Below are positions 38,526-48,237 of a stretch of DNA of 64,000 bases, one piece after another; positions within the stretch are counted from its first letter, which is position 1, and every line of letters starts with the position of its first letter. A program made the position numbers and the translations under genes. The notes beneath the pieces are model-generated. The model had not been told where the DNA came from. It did not search any database and worked only from the letters and a program-made list of their open reading frames with translations. The stretch is from Bacillota bacterium (GTDB taxonomy: Bacteria; Bacillota; Clostridia; Lachnospirales; Lachnospiraceae), in contig JAEWIZ010000020.1 in NCBI GenBank assembly GCA_023386815.1, positions 1 through 64,000 on the forward strand, read 5' to 3'.

Positions 38526-38531
38526 TATACT
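38526..38531 (+). promoter_or_regulatory. Extended -10 promoter of the toxin mRNA
   Basis: TATGCTATACT has a TG two bases before TATACT, giving an extended -10. A good -35 is absent. The 5' leader would start near 38538. Confidence 0.5.
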
Positions 38532-38610
38532 ACTCATAGCAGTTAATACTGCTGGCAATCGTGCTACAGGGTGGTTGACCTCTATTCTACATAGAATGGA
38601 GGTGATGCTG

Positions 38611-38697
38611 ATGAAACATTTTGAATTCAAAGATTTAATGTCATTTGGAATGTTCTTATTAGCTCTTTTAACCTTCATCTTACTGATGATACGTTAA
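38611..38697 (+). CDS. Small holin-like type I toxin
   Basis: A 28-residue peptide: a short charged N-terminus (MKHFEFKD) and one hydrophobic helix (LMSFGMFLLALLTFILLMIR). The SFGMF core and size match the putative holin-like toxin group (TxpA-related) of Firmicutes, which insert in the membrane. GGAGGTGATG lies 3-8 nt before the ATG, and part of it can pair in an ATTCT/AGAAT hairpin. A convergent antisense RNA overlaps its 3' end. Longer in-frame starts to the left cross the promoter and are rejected. Confidence 0.75.
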   Translation: MKHFEFKDLMSFGMFLLALLTFILLMIR

Positions 38698-38701
38698 TAC
38701 A

Positions 38702-38787
38702 ATAAAAAACCTTCCCTGTACTTTGCCCAGTGCGAGAAGGTTTTTAATCTACATTCGGTCAACCACTCTGTGGCGATTGCCTCTACT
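38702..38787 (-). ncRNA. Antisense antitoxin RNA
   Basis: A minus-strand RNA of about 85 nt is predicted from the promoter at 38794-38821 to the shared terminator at 38705-38745. It overlaps the 3' end of the toxin mRNA. The arrangement follows TxpA/RatA and related type I pairs; expression is unproven. Confidence 0.6.
38705..38745. terminator. Shared bidirectional terminator of toxin and antitoxin
   Basis: AAAAACCTTC (38705-38714) pairs with GAAGGTTTTT (38736-38745), giving T-tracts on both strands. Confidence 0.85.
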
Positions 38788-38793
38788 AACTTT

Positions 38794-38821
38794 ATTATAT
38801 CAAACTTTGATAAAATATCAA
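38794..38821 (-). promoter_or_regulatory. Promoter of the antitoxin RNA
   Basis: On the minus strand TTGATA (38821-38816) and TATAAT (38799-38794) are 16 nt apart. Confidence 0.75.
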
Positions 38822-38879
38822 GCTAAATATGCCCTTATACATTTAGAGGTTATACAGTCTCGTATAAATAATCCTTTTT

Positions 38880-40784
38880 CTACTCATTACATCTCAACGG
38901 CATATTTTTCAAGTCAACAAGCCATCTTTTTCTATGAAAATGTTCACCCTCATATTTACGAAATCCTATACTAAACTTTAAGCTTTCCGTACGGCGTAAT
39001 AATTTCAATACAATTTCATTTTCACCCTTTTTCATATGTACAATTTGATAGTTATTATAAGGTGTCCATAAACGTATCTCATCCTTCCAAAAGACTTCTT
39101 CTTGATTGATCCATAAAACAAATCCATCATTATTCCCGATGACAACCCACACATCGCGATCCTCAGGTGAAACTATGACCTGCCTTAAATATAAACACCC
39201 CTGACCTTTAAATGTAAAGGCTTCATCCAAAGGCAACAAATCTTCATATGCATTAATCGATTCAACATCATTTACTGCAAACTCTTGTGCAAAATCTTCT
39301 TCATTAATGTATTCTCGTTCTAGATATACGGCATTGTTTACCATGCACTCCAAGGTTGGTAAATCACAACCCTCTCCATGGGGAGACGGTAAGCCTGCCG
39401 GATCCTCTTTTTCCATAGCCTCAAAATAAGGTCCGATCACACTCCAAACATTTGCACCGCAAATCCCAAATTCCTTTATGATTTCCCCAAAGGACACTCT
39501 CAGAATGTTCTTATCCGCCAATTCCTTTATCTGGTCTCCGACTTCGAAATAAAGAATAATATCTTCCACCTCATAGGGCTTTATCGATACAGTAATATGA
39601 TTGTTTGAAATGTTCCATCCCTCTGGGATTTGAGTAATCGAAAGGAGTTCATTTATCATCTGATCTGTATTGTTTTTCAAGGTAATCTGTACCTTACAGG
39701 AATCTTTCATTCCCAATGCTGGCATTCCTAGATAATTAATTTCCATAGCTATAACCTCTGATTTCTTATGGAAATCGGAAATTACAATTTCTTTGGGGAT
39801 CTGATGTATTCGATTGTTCTCTATAACATCCACACCTAATCCTATAAGACAGGTTTCCTTTGCCAATTCCCATATGGAATTATTATTTCTTTTCACATCA
39901 ATTCCAATGACAAATGTGTCTCCCACCATTTCCTTTAAATTCTCTGGAATCTGATGGGCTCCCAGGATAATTCCTAAAATAGCACCCACAGTCGCGCAAG
40001 TGCAATCCGTATCATAACCGCAACGAAATGCAATATTAATGGTCTTATCAAGGTCCCCTTCGCCGTATAGAAGAGCTAAAATTACAATTCCTAAATTTGT
40101 AATTGAATTGGTAAAGTCAAAATGAGCATATTTTCTCATCAGACGAGTTCTTGCTTTTTCCCAGTCTTTATTTTCTTGCTGATAAATTTTAAATAAAAGT
40201 TCAACACATTTTCGGGGCTCTGATCCCTCTGGCAGAAAGTCTATCTGCCCTAAGACTAATGTCCGGATATCATTTTCAAAAAAAGCGGCTGCTTCTATCG
40301 CTGCATAATACTGTTCAATCCATACCGAAGCATCTGCATGGTCTAAGACTGCATCCATATAGGCATAGGATGCGGCTTTTTCAGGAATCCCAGGAAAAAT
40401 CATCCCCCAGATCTCAGACCGAATAGGACAGCCTTCTCCTTCTTTAAATAGTGGATTATTGAACCACCCACTATAGGGAGGCAGGATCCCTCTTTCGTAG
40501 TTTTTAAGAAAAATTCCATATTCACTAAAAGGATACCAACACTGCTCCTCCCAAGCATCTGCTAAATCTTTTGAATTTATATGAATGCCTTTTTTTTGAA
40601 GAACCTCTAACCATAGAAGTTGAAGATCCAAATCATCATTTGGTAAATCAGTTCGTAAAACCTCACTATAGTGTTCATAGGGAATCAACTTCTTAAATCC
40701 CTCTACTGGTGCCCCAGCTGCACCACCGAGACATTTTCCAAGCCAACCACCGTACACTTTATCGAGATATTCCTGATAAGTCAT
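38880..40784 (-). CDS. ADP-ribosylglycohydrolase-family protein with two extra C-terminal domains
   Basis: 634 residues. Residues 1-335 match the all-helical ADP-ribosylglycohydrolase fold, with GGWLGKCLGGAAGAPVEG, an Asp pair in LPNDDLDLQLLW and FRCGYDTDCTCATVGAILG as metal site. Residues about 340-445 look like an immunoglobulin-type domain and 490-634 like a galactose-binding jelly roll (WVVIGNNDGFVLWINQEEV). No signal peptide is present. It is last in a sugar ABC operon, so its substrate may be an imported N- or O-glycoside rather than ADP-ribosylated protein. GGAGG precedes the ATG. Confidence 0.8.
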   Translation of the reverse strand: MTYQEYLDKVYGGWLGKCLGGAAGAPVEGFKKLIPYEHYSEVLRTDLPNDDLDLQLLWLEVLQKKGIHINSKDLADAWEEQCWYPFSEYGIFLKNYERGILPPYSGWFNNPLFKEGEGCPIRSEIWGMIFPGIPEKAASYAYMDAVLDHADASVWIEQYYAAIEAAAFFENDIRTLVLGQIDFLPEGSEPRKCVELLFKIYQQENKDWEKARTRLMRKYAHFDFTNSITNLGIVILALLYGEGDLDKTINIAFRCGYDTDCTCATVGAILGIILGAHQIPENLKEMVGDTFVIGIDVKRNNNSIWELAKETCLIGLGVDVIENNRIHQIPKEIVISDFHKKSEVIAMEINYLGMPALGMKDSCKVQITLKNNTDQMINELLSITQIPEGWNISNNHITVSIKPYEVEDIILYFEVGDQIKELADKNILRVSFGEIIKEFGICGANVWSVIGPYFEAMEKEDPAGLPSPHGEGCDLPTLECMVNNAVYLEREYINEEDFAQEFAVNDVESINAYEDLLPLDEAFTFKGQGCLYLRQVIVSPEDRDVWVVIGNNDGFVLWINQEEVFWKDEIRLWTPYNNYQIVHMKKGENEIVLKLLRRTESLKFSIGFRKYEGEHFHRKRWLVDLKNMPLRCNE

Positions 40785-40803
40785 ATCCTTTCCTCCTCTA
40801 TCA

Positions 40804-41640
40804 CTATTTTAGAATTGCACCAGCAGAAAACGTCTTTTCAACCTGGTTACTGAAAAATACAAATAATAAAATTGGTAAAATACTAGTGATAACCATTGCT
40901 GCAAACATACCACCATAATCTGTTCCATACTTTCCAGAGGAATAATTCATCAATGCAATCGGTAAGGTTTTATTCTTTTCCCCACTCATCAGTACAAGGG
41001 CGTATATAAATTCATTCCAGCTGTTGATAAATGTATTTATGCACATAGTAGCAATGGCCGGTCGAATAATAGGTACAATGATTCGAAACAGAATCGTGAA
41101 AATTCCTGCTCCATCCATAACGGCCGCCTCTTCCATCTCCATAGGAATCCCCTTCATAAAACTACTGGCCATTAAGGTAGCCATTGATATATTGAATGCA
41201 GATATCGTTAATATTAATGACAAAGGATTATTAATTAAATGCATCTGTCTTAACAACATAAAAATAGGCACGATGACGATTTGCGAAGGAAGAAGTATCC
41301 CTAGTGTAACAATACCATTTATTTTTCCGAACCATTTCCATTTCATCCTGGTTAACGCATATGCTAGCATAATTGCAGAAACTACGGTTAATAACAAGGT
41401 GAATCCTGTTACAATAACACTGTTAAGAAAATATTTCAAGATCTCTCGATTGAATAAGGCATCTGTATAATTTTCAGTTTTCCAGTAAGAAGGTAAACCA
41501 AAGGAGCTTCCCGTCATAATCTCTGCTGTATCCTTAAAGGAATTGATAAACATCCAAAATAAAGGATATACAGACGAAAAGGCACATAGTCCAAATATAA
41601 TTGTTAGTGTGATTCTTATCCATTTCTGTTGTATTCTCAT
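40804..41640 (-). CDS. CUT1 sugar ABC transporter permease (MalG type)
   Basis: 278 residues with six predicted helices and the coupling motif EEAAVMDGAGIFTILFRIIVP. MalG-type proteins end near the membrane as this one does. It forms the channel with the next permease. The importer ATPase is not in the operon; a shared MsmX-like ATPase elsewhere is usual in Firmicutes. GGAGG precedes the ATG. Confidence 0.9.
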   Translation of the reverse strand: MRIQQKWIRITLTIIFGLCAFSSVYPLFWMFINSFKDTAEIMTGSSFGLPSYWKTENYTDALFNREILKYFLNSVIVTGFTLLLTVVSAIMLAYALTRMKWKWFGKINGIVTLGILLPSQIVIVPIFMLLRQMHLINNPLSLILTISAFNISMATLMASSFMKGIPMEMEEAAVMDGAGIFTILFRIIVPIIRPAIATMCINTFINSWNEFIYALVLMSGEKNKTLPIALMNYSSGKYGTDYGGMFAAMVITSILPILLFVFFSNQVEKTFSAGAILK

Positions 41641-41652
41641 TGATTTTGCCTC

Positions 41653-42534
41653 CTAATCTACACTTCGCCCTTTTTTGAACAGCCAATTAATTACACCCAG
41701 AATGATACAGGTCTCTACAATCACCACAATACCTACCGTTGCAGCCAATCCATATCTCTGATTTGAAAAGGCCTGACGATACATATACATCATAACCGTC
41801 TGAGTCAGATCTCCTGGACCTCCTCCAGTCATGATATATACTTGTGGAAACGTGAATAGTCCCCCAATAGCAGAAATGGTAATACAGGTTTTAGCTACAT
41901 CCTTTAGTAAAGGTAACGTAATATGATATACTACCTGCAAAAAGTTTGCCCCATCCAGTTGAGCTGCCTCAAAATAACTTTCCGGAATTGCTTTGATTCC
42001 AGAATAAGCCATTAGAAGATCCATTCCAAACATCCACCACATACCCACAATAGCGATGCATATCATAGCAGTATTTGAATTAATTAACCATTCATTTTGA
42101 AGGAAACCAAGCCCAATGTTATCCAAAAAACTATTCAGCAGTCCCCAATCAGCATGGTATATCGTTAACCACAGCTGTGAAATTACCGATATCGAAAGGA
42201 CTAAAGGGATTACAAAGGCCGTTCTTAATATCTTCTGTGTTCTCACCCCTAAAGTACATAACAAAATGGAAACCGCAATAGCTAAAATTGCATTAAAAAT
42301 AATAGCTAAGATACATAAACCGATGGAGGCAAAATTTGCCCTAATGAACGCATCATCCGTAAACAATTGTATAAAATTTTTTAATCCAATAAACTTGGCA
42401 GGTGTAAGACCATCAGTTTTTTGTAACGACATCATTATAATGTTAAGGATGGGGTATAATACAAATGCGATCAGCAACACCATGGCAGGAAAACATAGTA
42501 AAAAGATATACCGTTTATTTCTAAGTAATTTCAT
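41653..42534 (-). CDS. CUT1 sugar ABC transporter permease (MalF type)
   Basis: 293 residues, six helices, with the EAA motif SYFEAAQLDGANFLQVVYHI near residue 190. It lies 12 nt before the MalG-type gene. TAGGAG lies before the ATG. Confidence 0.9.
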   Translation of the reverse strand: MKLLRNKRYIFLLCFPAMVLLIAFVLYPILNIIMMSLQKTDGLTPAKFIGLKNFIQLFTDDAFIRANFASIGLCILAIIFNAILAIAVSILLCTLGVRTQKILRTAFVIPLVLSISVISQLWLTIYHADWGLLNSFLDNIGLGFLQNEWLINSNTAMICIAIVGMWWMFGMDLLMAYSGIKAIPESYFEAAQLDGANFLQVVYHITLPLLKDVAKTCITISAIGGLFTFPQVYIMTGGGPGDLTQTVMMYMYRQAFSNQRYGLAATVGIVVIVETCIILGVINWLFKKGRSVD

Positions 42535-42560
42535 GCTCTTTGCTCCTATCTTTATCTATG

Positions 42561-42599
42561 AAAAAAGCCTTCAGGAAATCAGATTTCCCTGGGCTTTTT
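42561..42599 (-). terminator. Terminator between binding-protein and permease genes
   Basis: AAAAAAGCC with TTCAGGAAAT pairs with ATTTCCCTGGGCTTTTT. On the minus strand it is followed by T6. As an internal operon terminator it should let only part of the transcription pass, giving excess binding protein. Confidence 0.75.
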
Positions 42600-42613
42600 C
42601 CATAAGACATCTC

Positions 42614-43987
42614 TTATTCTTCTAATGCGGCTTTATCCATATCTTCCAGATAATTCTCTACCGTATAATCTGAAGTATTTGTCATGAATTTGCTAGTTGA
42701 CTGCATCACTCCAGAAGATGCCGCTGCGGTTGGCATAACATCCTGCACCAATCCATACACGAATCCGAACTTTTGCATATCTGCTGCAAGCTGTGCTACT
42801 GGTTCTGCAAATTCTTTGCTATAATTCCAACCCATAGCATCTGATTTATAGACCGTAAAAGGATTACCTTTTTCTTCATATACATATTTGCATCTAAGTT
42901 CTGCTACTGCTTCACAAAGCGCTGCAGCTTCTTTTGGATGTTCTGTACCTGAATACACCATCATTCCGGAGTTTTGTTTTACACCTCCAGCACAGTTTTT
43001 ACCATATAAATCCACATCTTCATCATTGATGACCGGATAATAGAAATATCCGAAATCTTCTCCCATCTTAGCTGCGCCGGAAGCAACTGCCCAGGAGCCA
43101 TTTGCCATCATTGCTGCTTTTCCTGTTTCAAATAAAGGCAGAGCTTCATCGATACCAGTTAACGCAACATTTTTTGAAAATGCTCCTAAATCCATTAATT
43201 CTTTCATAACTCCTGCTGCTTTTGTATAGGGTTCATCCGAGAATTTTGCTTCGCCGTCAACAATCTTCTTGGTAATTTCAGGATCAATGGAATATGCAAA
43301 GCCTTCTACCATCATTGCTGCACACCATCCATCCTTTGCACCAACAGAAATTGGAACAATGTCTGTCTTTGCCAAAGTTTCTACCACCTGCTTCAACTGC
43401 GTAACGGTTTTCGGCACCTCTAGATTATTTTCTGCAAATATTTTCTTATTATAAAGGATAATTTCATATGAAATATCTTCAAATGGAACTGCATATACAT
43501 GACCGTCAGCTGCCGGTAGTTTTGCTGATGGTATTACTTTATCCCAATATCCACTTGCATCCAGATATTCATCTAATGGTAATGCACTGCCAGATTCCAA
43601 AATTGGACTTGCCCAGCTTCCGCCACGTTCCCACCAAACGTCTAGTCCTTCACCTCCAGCAGAAATCATAGTCCTGATTTTTGTTTCATAAGTTTGGGCA
43701 TCTCCAGGTACCATTTCAAGCTCTACCTCAACATTTGGAAGAACCTCCGGTAAATGTTCCATCACATAAGCCATCTCTGCCTGTACATTCTCATCTGTGT
43801 CATTAAATAGCATGTTTAACTTAACAACTTTATCAGAATTCTCGCCTTCCTTATTTCCCTCTTCTTGTTTGTCAGAATTCCCCCCATTATTCAAAGCCTC
43901 ATTACTATTACTGTTGCCGCAAGCCGCCAAAGAAATAGTCAGCATCACTGTCAACAAAATACTTAATACCTTTTTCAACTTTCTCAT
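42614..43987 (-). CDS. Extracellular sugar-binding lipoprotein
   Basis: 457 residues, with a signal peptide ending in the lipobox SLAACG, a polar linker and a type II (MalE-like) binding fold (VWWERGGSWASPILESGSA, GKAAMMANGSWAVASGA). The start at 43987 follows GGAGGA; eight upstream residues are dropped. It is first in the operon, divergent from the YesM/YesN pair. The ligand is unknown. Confidence 0.9.
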   Translation of the reverse strand: MRKLKKVLSILLTVMLTISLAACGNSNSNEALNNGGNSDKQEEGNKEGENSDKVVKLNMLFNDTDENVQAEMAYVMEHLPEVLPNVEVELEMVPGDAQTYETKIRTMISAGGEGLDVWWERGGSWASPILESGSALPLDEYLDASGYWDKVIPSAKLPAADGHVYAVPFEDISYEIILYNKKIFAENNLEVPKTVTQLKQVVETLAKTDIVPISVGAKDGWCAAMMVEGFAYSIDPEITKKIVDGEAKFSDEPYTKAAGVMKELMDLGAFSKNVALTGIDEALPLFETGKAAMMANGSWAVASGAAKMGEDFGYFYYPVINDEDVDLYGKNCAGGVKQNSGMMVYSGTEHPKEAAALCEAVAELRCKYVYEEKGNPFTVYKSDAMGWNYSKEFAEPVAQLAADMQKFGFVYGLVQDVMPTAAASSGVMQSTSKFMTNTSDYTVENYLEDMDKAALEE

Positions 43988-44177
43988 TATCTTTCCTCCT
44001 ATTTTTTTCATACAGATCTGATATAGGTATTCTATTTTATTTTTCTCATTATAAAAATGGAATTTTAAGACCTGATATGGAAAAAAGAGAATGCTTTAGC
44101 AAAAGTTCTATTTTTCCCTATTATTTTATTATATAATGAATCTATCAGAAAACCAGAGAAAAAGTTGAGGGAATGCC

Positions 44178-45923
44178 ATGAAACTCCGAAAAGTGTGGAA
44201 TTCATTAGTTTTAAAAAAGAAGATGCTGTTCCTTTTCTTACCGTTGAATATCTTTTCTGTTCTTTTAATTTTAATTCTTTCTATTTTATTAATTATTCAA
44301 AATGGAAAAAAAGAAATGATGCAAAATTCAATGGACAAGCTTATTTTAGTAAGTGACCAGACAGACAGGATCATTAGTAATATAAAGTATAATATTAAGG
44401 CTTTTTCTACCAGCTCCGCCTTGCAAAAAGCTATTTGTGCAGATTATCCAGATAATAATTACGGTAACTATATGTTTTCAACTTCTATGCATTCTTCCAT
44501 TTACAATGTCACTGATATTGCAAGCCTAATCTCTAGTGGGTACATCCAGACATATGATGGAAAAGTTTTTAATATTAAAACGGATGAAATAACTACTCCT
44601 ACAGAGGAAATGAATGCGTTATACGATGTCATCACTGCTGAACATGGGCAGATGATTATAAAAACCTCCCTTGATTCCAGCGGTATTGCTGCCTTCAATA
44701 TTTCCAAATCATTAATTGATATCGATACTGGTATTTGCCTGGGTATTCTCTCTTTCGACATTAAAGAAGAACTCTTTTATGATGCTTATAAAACCATAAC
44801 AGATGGATATAACGAATCTTTCTTTCTTTGTGATAAAGAGGGACGGATTATTTCTTCCCAAGAACGTTCCCTGCTACAAACAGATTTAAGTCCTGATATC
44901 TGGACACAAATAAGGGACAAAGCCGGCAGCCCTTCTCACTTATCCATAGATAGTGATAAAAACTTATTACTGACACAGACTACTCAAATAGGTTCCTTCC
45001 AGGTAATTTATATTACCCAGTACTATAATCTCTATAAGGAGGCTTTAAGTCTTGCCTTATTGCTAATTTTCATTGGACTCCTAATCATCACGATAACCAT
45101 CCTATTATCTCAAATTCTTGCCAAAAGTCTTGTAAATCCTATTATCAAGCTTGCTCACTATGCAGAAGCAACAGGAAAAGGTAATCTAGGGGTAAGTGTT
45201 TCCATTCGTTCTGATGATGAAATTGGATTTTTAGCTAACAGCTTTCAGAATATGAGTAATAATATACTAATTCTAACCAATCGAATTTACAGTGAGCAGA
45301 ACCAGAAACGAGAATACGAACTCAATCTAATGCAAGCTCAGATAAATCCACACTTTCTATACAACTGCCTAGATAGTATTAGTAGCCTGGTACATGATAG
45401 CCAAAACGAAGTAGCTACCAGTATGATATATCATTTAGGGCAGTACTACCGCGGAATCTTAAGCAAAGGTAGAAACCTCATTACGATACGGGAAGAAATG
45501 CAGATAATCAGAGACTATCTCGAGATACAGCTGATTAAAACGCCTTCCTTGTTTACATATTCAATTAGAATTGAGGAAGATTTAAAGCAGTTAAAAATAC
45601 TCAAAATGTTGATTCAGCCAATTGTGGAAAATACTATTATGCATGGATTTTTAGGGTATACGGATCATGGAACGATAGATATAGAGGTCACTTCCTCTGA
45701 GAATTTGATCTACATCATAATTACTGATGACGGAAGAGGAATTTCTGAGAGTACCCTATCTAATCTCTTCATCCCTAATCAGTTTGCGATACCAAAACAC
45801 TTCGGTCTGCAAAATGTGCAAGATCGTATCCAACTAAAGTACGGTGACATGTATGGCCTTAGTATAGATTCCATGATAAATCATGGAACAAAAATAACTG
45901 TTCGTTATCCCAAAACATATTGA
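44178..45923 (+). CDS. Sensor histidine kinase (YesM type)
   Basis: 581 residues. Helices near residues 18-40 and 285-310 flank an extracellular sensor. A HAMP domain follows (LVNPIIKLAHYAEATGKGN). The His_kinase motif QINPHFLYNCLDSISS holds the phosphorylated His, and ITDDGRGIS is in the ATPase domain. Such kinases respond to sugars or oligosaccharides outside the cell. It forms an operon with the response regulator 18 nt downstream and probably controls the divergent ABC operon. Confidence 0.92.
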   Translation: MKLRKVWNSLVLKKKMLFLFLPLNIFSVLLILILSILLIIQNGKKEMMQNSMDKLILVSDQTDRIISNIKYNIKAFSTSSALQKAICADYPDNNYGNYMFSTSMHSSIYNVTDIASLISSGYIQTYDGKVFNIKTDEITTPTEEMNALYDVITAEHGQMIIKTSLDSSGIAAFNISKSLIDIDTGICLGILSFDIKEELFYDAYKTITDGYNESFFLCDKEGRIISSQERSLLQTDLSPDIWTQIRDKAGSPSHLSIDSDKNLLLTQTTQIGSFQVIYITQYYNLYKEALSLALLLIFIGLLIITITILLSQILAKSLVNPIIKLAHYAEATGKGNLGVSVSIRSDDEIGFLANSFQNMSNNILILTNRIYSEQNQKREYELNLMQAQINPHFLYNCLDSISSLVHDSQNEVATSMIYHLGQYYRGILSKGRNLITIREEMQIIRDYLEIQLIKTPSLFTYSIRIEEDLKQLKILKMLIQPIVENTIMHGFLGYTDHGTIDIEVTSSENLIYIIITDDGRGISESTLSNLFIPNQFAIPKHFGLQNVQDRIQLKYGDMYGLSIDSMINHGTKITVRYPKTY

Positions 45924-45941
45924 AATAAAGGAGTTGTGTCT

Positions 45942-47558
45942 ATGTATCAAATTATGTTTGTAGATGATGATCCCCTGATACTTCGTCGTCTGCATCAAAT
46001 TCTAGATTGGAAATCCCTGGGCTTTGAGATACTTCCTGATGCAACTGATGGTGCTATTGCTCTTGGTCAGCTCAGCAATTTTCAGCCTGATGTAATGATA
46101 TGCGATATTAATATGCCAAATATGGATGGGCTTACTCTCGCTCAAAAGGCCCGGGAAGTCTATCCCTCTATGCATTGCATCATTTTAACTGTAAACAACA
46201 GCTTTGGCTGTGCCCAACAAGCTCTTAATATTGGGGTAGACCACTATCTGTTAAAACCTATCGATCCAACAAGAATTGAAAAACTGATTCGTACCATTTG
46301 CAATCAATTAAATGAGAACAGGCAAAAAGATCAATATGTATCTAACCTCTATCATAAGGCTCTAATCAGCGAAAAAATGATTCGTGATAAATTTCTGAAC
46401 TGGGTTGTCTCAGGACGGCATCCACTTTCAGAAGATCAATTGATAGAAAAATTTGAATTTTACCAAATCCATTTAAACTCCAGCGAATTCCAGATTATAT
46501 CCTTACATATCAACCCGCTCCATGAATATATTTTAGAAGAAAACAACATCGAAGGCCTTTTAAGAAATGTTTCTCAACAGCTGGAAGACACCCTATGTAA
46601 CTATCCTAATTGTGTGGTTTTTGGTGATCAATTTTATAATCTTAATATTTTAATGGGTTTGAATCCAAGTAATGTCTCTTATGCCCCCAATGCTCAATTT
46701 ATCTGTCAAATCATAAGGGACAGTCTCTTGTTCAACTTAAACCTGTCTGTTACTCTCTTTTACAGCCGTGCTTATTCTGGATATCAGAATATTTATAGGT
46801 GTTATTATGATACTAAATTTTTAGCCAAGTATACAGAAGAGATTATGGATAAGGGCATTATCTCTTACGAGGAATATGTTCAAACATCCAAAAATTCCTC
46901 GATTGACTTAGACAGCATACGATCTCATACCTTGAAATATCTTCGTACTGATGCACTGTCATCTCTAAAAGGTTACGTGGACAGAATTATTTCAACTTAT
47001 TCACCGACCAGAACGAACATTGAAAGCTTCAATATGCTCAAAATTGATTTTATTCTGACTGGTATTATGTTTCTCCAAGAAAATAAAACTTCAGTTTCTG
47101 ATATCTTTGATAAATGCTTTGATCCACTTTCAGAAATGATAGAATGTAATAGTGTAACTGTCTGTGTGGATTTTATTAATCATTACTATTCTCATATTTT
47201 GAGTTATTTGCGTTCCAATAAAATTTCTTCTGGAAGACGACTGGCTGAAAAAGCAATGGAACTCATTGAAATTAATATCTCTAATCCAGAACTAAACGTG
47301 AAATGGTTAGCTTCTCAGCTCTATGTAAATGACAATTATCTAAGCCGCCAATTTCACAAGGAAATAAACCTGCCTTTAATCAAATACCTAAATAATAAAA
47401 GACTGGAAACTGCCAAAAATTATCTTGACGAAGGCTATCAAAATTTACAACAAGTATCTCAGCTAACAGGATTTGCAGATCCTCTCTATTTTAGCAAATG
47501 TTTTAAAAAGCAATTCGGAGTTTCTCCGTCTAAGTATATCTTATTTCTGCAAAAATAA
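45942..47558 (+). CDS. Response regulator with AraC DNA-binding domain (YesN type)
   Basis: 538 residues. Residues 1-120 form a receiver (IMFVDDDPLI, phospho-acceptor Asp in VMICDINMPNMDG, Lys in LLKPIDP). The middle 300 residues are variable. The last 100 are AraC helix-turn-helix units ending GVSPSKYI. The ATG at 45942 follows AAAGGAG; a GTG two codons earlier is less likely. Confidence 0.92.
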   Translation: MYQIMFVDDDPLILRRLHQILDWKSLGFEILPDATDGAIALGQLSNFQPDVMICDINMPNMDGLTLAQKAREVYPSMHCIILTVNNSFGCAQQALNIGVDHYLLKPIDPTRIEKLIRTICNQLNENRQKDQYVSNLYHKALISEKMIRDKFLNWVVSGRHPLSEDQLIEKFEFYQIHLNSSEFQIISLHINPLHEYILEENNIEGLLRNVSQQLEDTLCNYPNCVVFGDQFYNLNILMGLNPSNVSYAPNAQFICQIIRDSLLFNLNLSVTLFYSRAYSGYQNIYRCYYDTKFLAKYTEEIMDKGIISYEEYVQTSKNSSIDLDSIRSHTLKYLRTDALSSLKGYVDRIISTYSPTRTNIESFNMLKIDFILTGIMFLQENKTSVSDIFDKCFDPLSEMIECNSVTVCVDFINHYYSHILSYLRSNKISSGRRLAEKAMELIEINISNPELNVKWLASQLYVNDNYLSRQFHKEINLPLIKYLNNKRLETAKNYLDEGYQNLQQVSQLTGFADPLYFSKCFKKQFGVSPSKYILFLQK

Positions 47559-47577
47559 TAGATCCAAATAGAATGAA

Positions 47578-47622
47578 AGCATTCCCGATACCTGTGTTAC
47601 CAGCCCAGATATCAGGAATGCT
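47578..47622. terminator. Bidirectional terminator
   Basis: AGCATTCCCGATA (47578-47590) pairs with TATCAGGAATGCT (47610-47622) with one mismatch, between convergent genes. Confidence 0.75.
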
Positions 47623-47662
47623 CCTAATCACAAAACCTCCGCTAGCCCTCCGGACAACATCT

Positions 47663-48157
47663 TTACATAACAACTCTCTCGTATTCAATTAAAGTCATAT
47701 TATCATTGATATTCGCTCTAGCCCCTGTCGCTGTAAATCCCATCTTTTCATACAAATAACAATTCCTCTCTTCTTGCAAAATTGAATCCAGTTGCCATGA
47801 CACAGCCTCCGGATATATTTTAAATAGTTTTTTAAATACATTGCTTCCAATGCCTTTATTCTGAAACTCAGGTATAATAAAGATGGGTGCAATTCTAAAC
47901 ACCCCATTCTCTCTATGATTAATTCGAACTCCTCCTACTTCATCGCCGTCCAAACTGATCACGTAATATTCGGTATCCTCCTGTTTCAGTTGTTCAAAGA
48001 CCTTATCCATGTTTTCCGTTGCAGGACTCATCTCATCATCATGATACTTTTCATACAAGGGAAGAAATGCCTGATACTTTAGCTTATGTATTAGTTCTAC
48101 ATCCCTAAGTCTTCCTAATCGAATTGATACCTGTTGAGTTACTGCTTTCTTACTCAT
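47663..48157 (-). CDS. GNAT-family N-acetyltransferase
   Basis: A 164-residue GNAT acetyltransferase. The acetyl-CoA loop is seen in IPEFQNKGIGSNVFKKL, and the C-terminal NCYLYEKMGFTATG is typical. The substrate could be an amine, amino acid or antibiotic. The start at 48157 follows GAGGAG. It is unusual in its long leader with a 19-codon ORF and terminator, a layout seen with ribosome-targeting antibiotic resistance genes. Confidence 0.85.
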   Translation of the reverse strand: MSKKAVTQQVSIRLGRLRDVELIHKLKYQAFLPLYEKYHDDEMSPATENMDKVFEQLKQEDTEYYVISLDGDEVGGVRINHRENGVFRIAPIFIIPEFQNKGIGSNVFKKLFKIYPEAVSWQLDSILQEERNCYLYEKMGFTATGARANINDNMTLIEYERVVM

Positions 48158-48195
48158 ATTGATCTCCTCTCCTGCATTGTCCATGTTTAACATGG

Positions 48196-48237
48196 AAAAA
48201 AAATCGCACCTAACATCTATCTATGTCCGGTGCGATT
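48196..48237 (-). terminator. Intrinsic terminator in the GNAT leader
   Basis: On the minus strand AATCGCACC (48237-48229) pairs with GGTGCGATT (48210-48202), followed by eight T residues. It ends 38 nt before the GNAT start, so it must be bypassed for expression. Confidence 0.85.

Larger units (their letters stand above)
38554..38781. repeat. Inverted repeat flanking the toxin gene
   Basis: GGCAATCG...ACAGGGTGGTTGACC at 38554-38580 recurs inverted, with few changes, at 38757-38781 (GGTCAACCACTCTGTGGCGA). Toxin and antitoxin RNAs thus start with nearly the same 27 nt, and a plus-strand read-through RNA could fold its two ends together. Confidence 0.7.
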
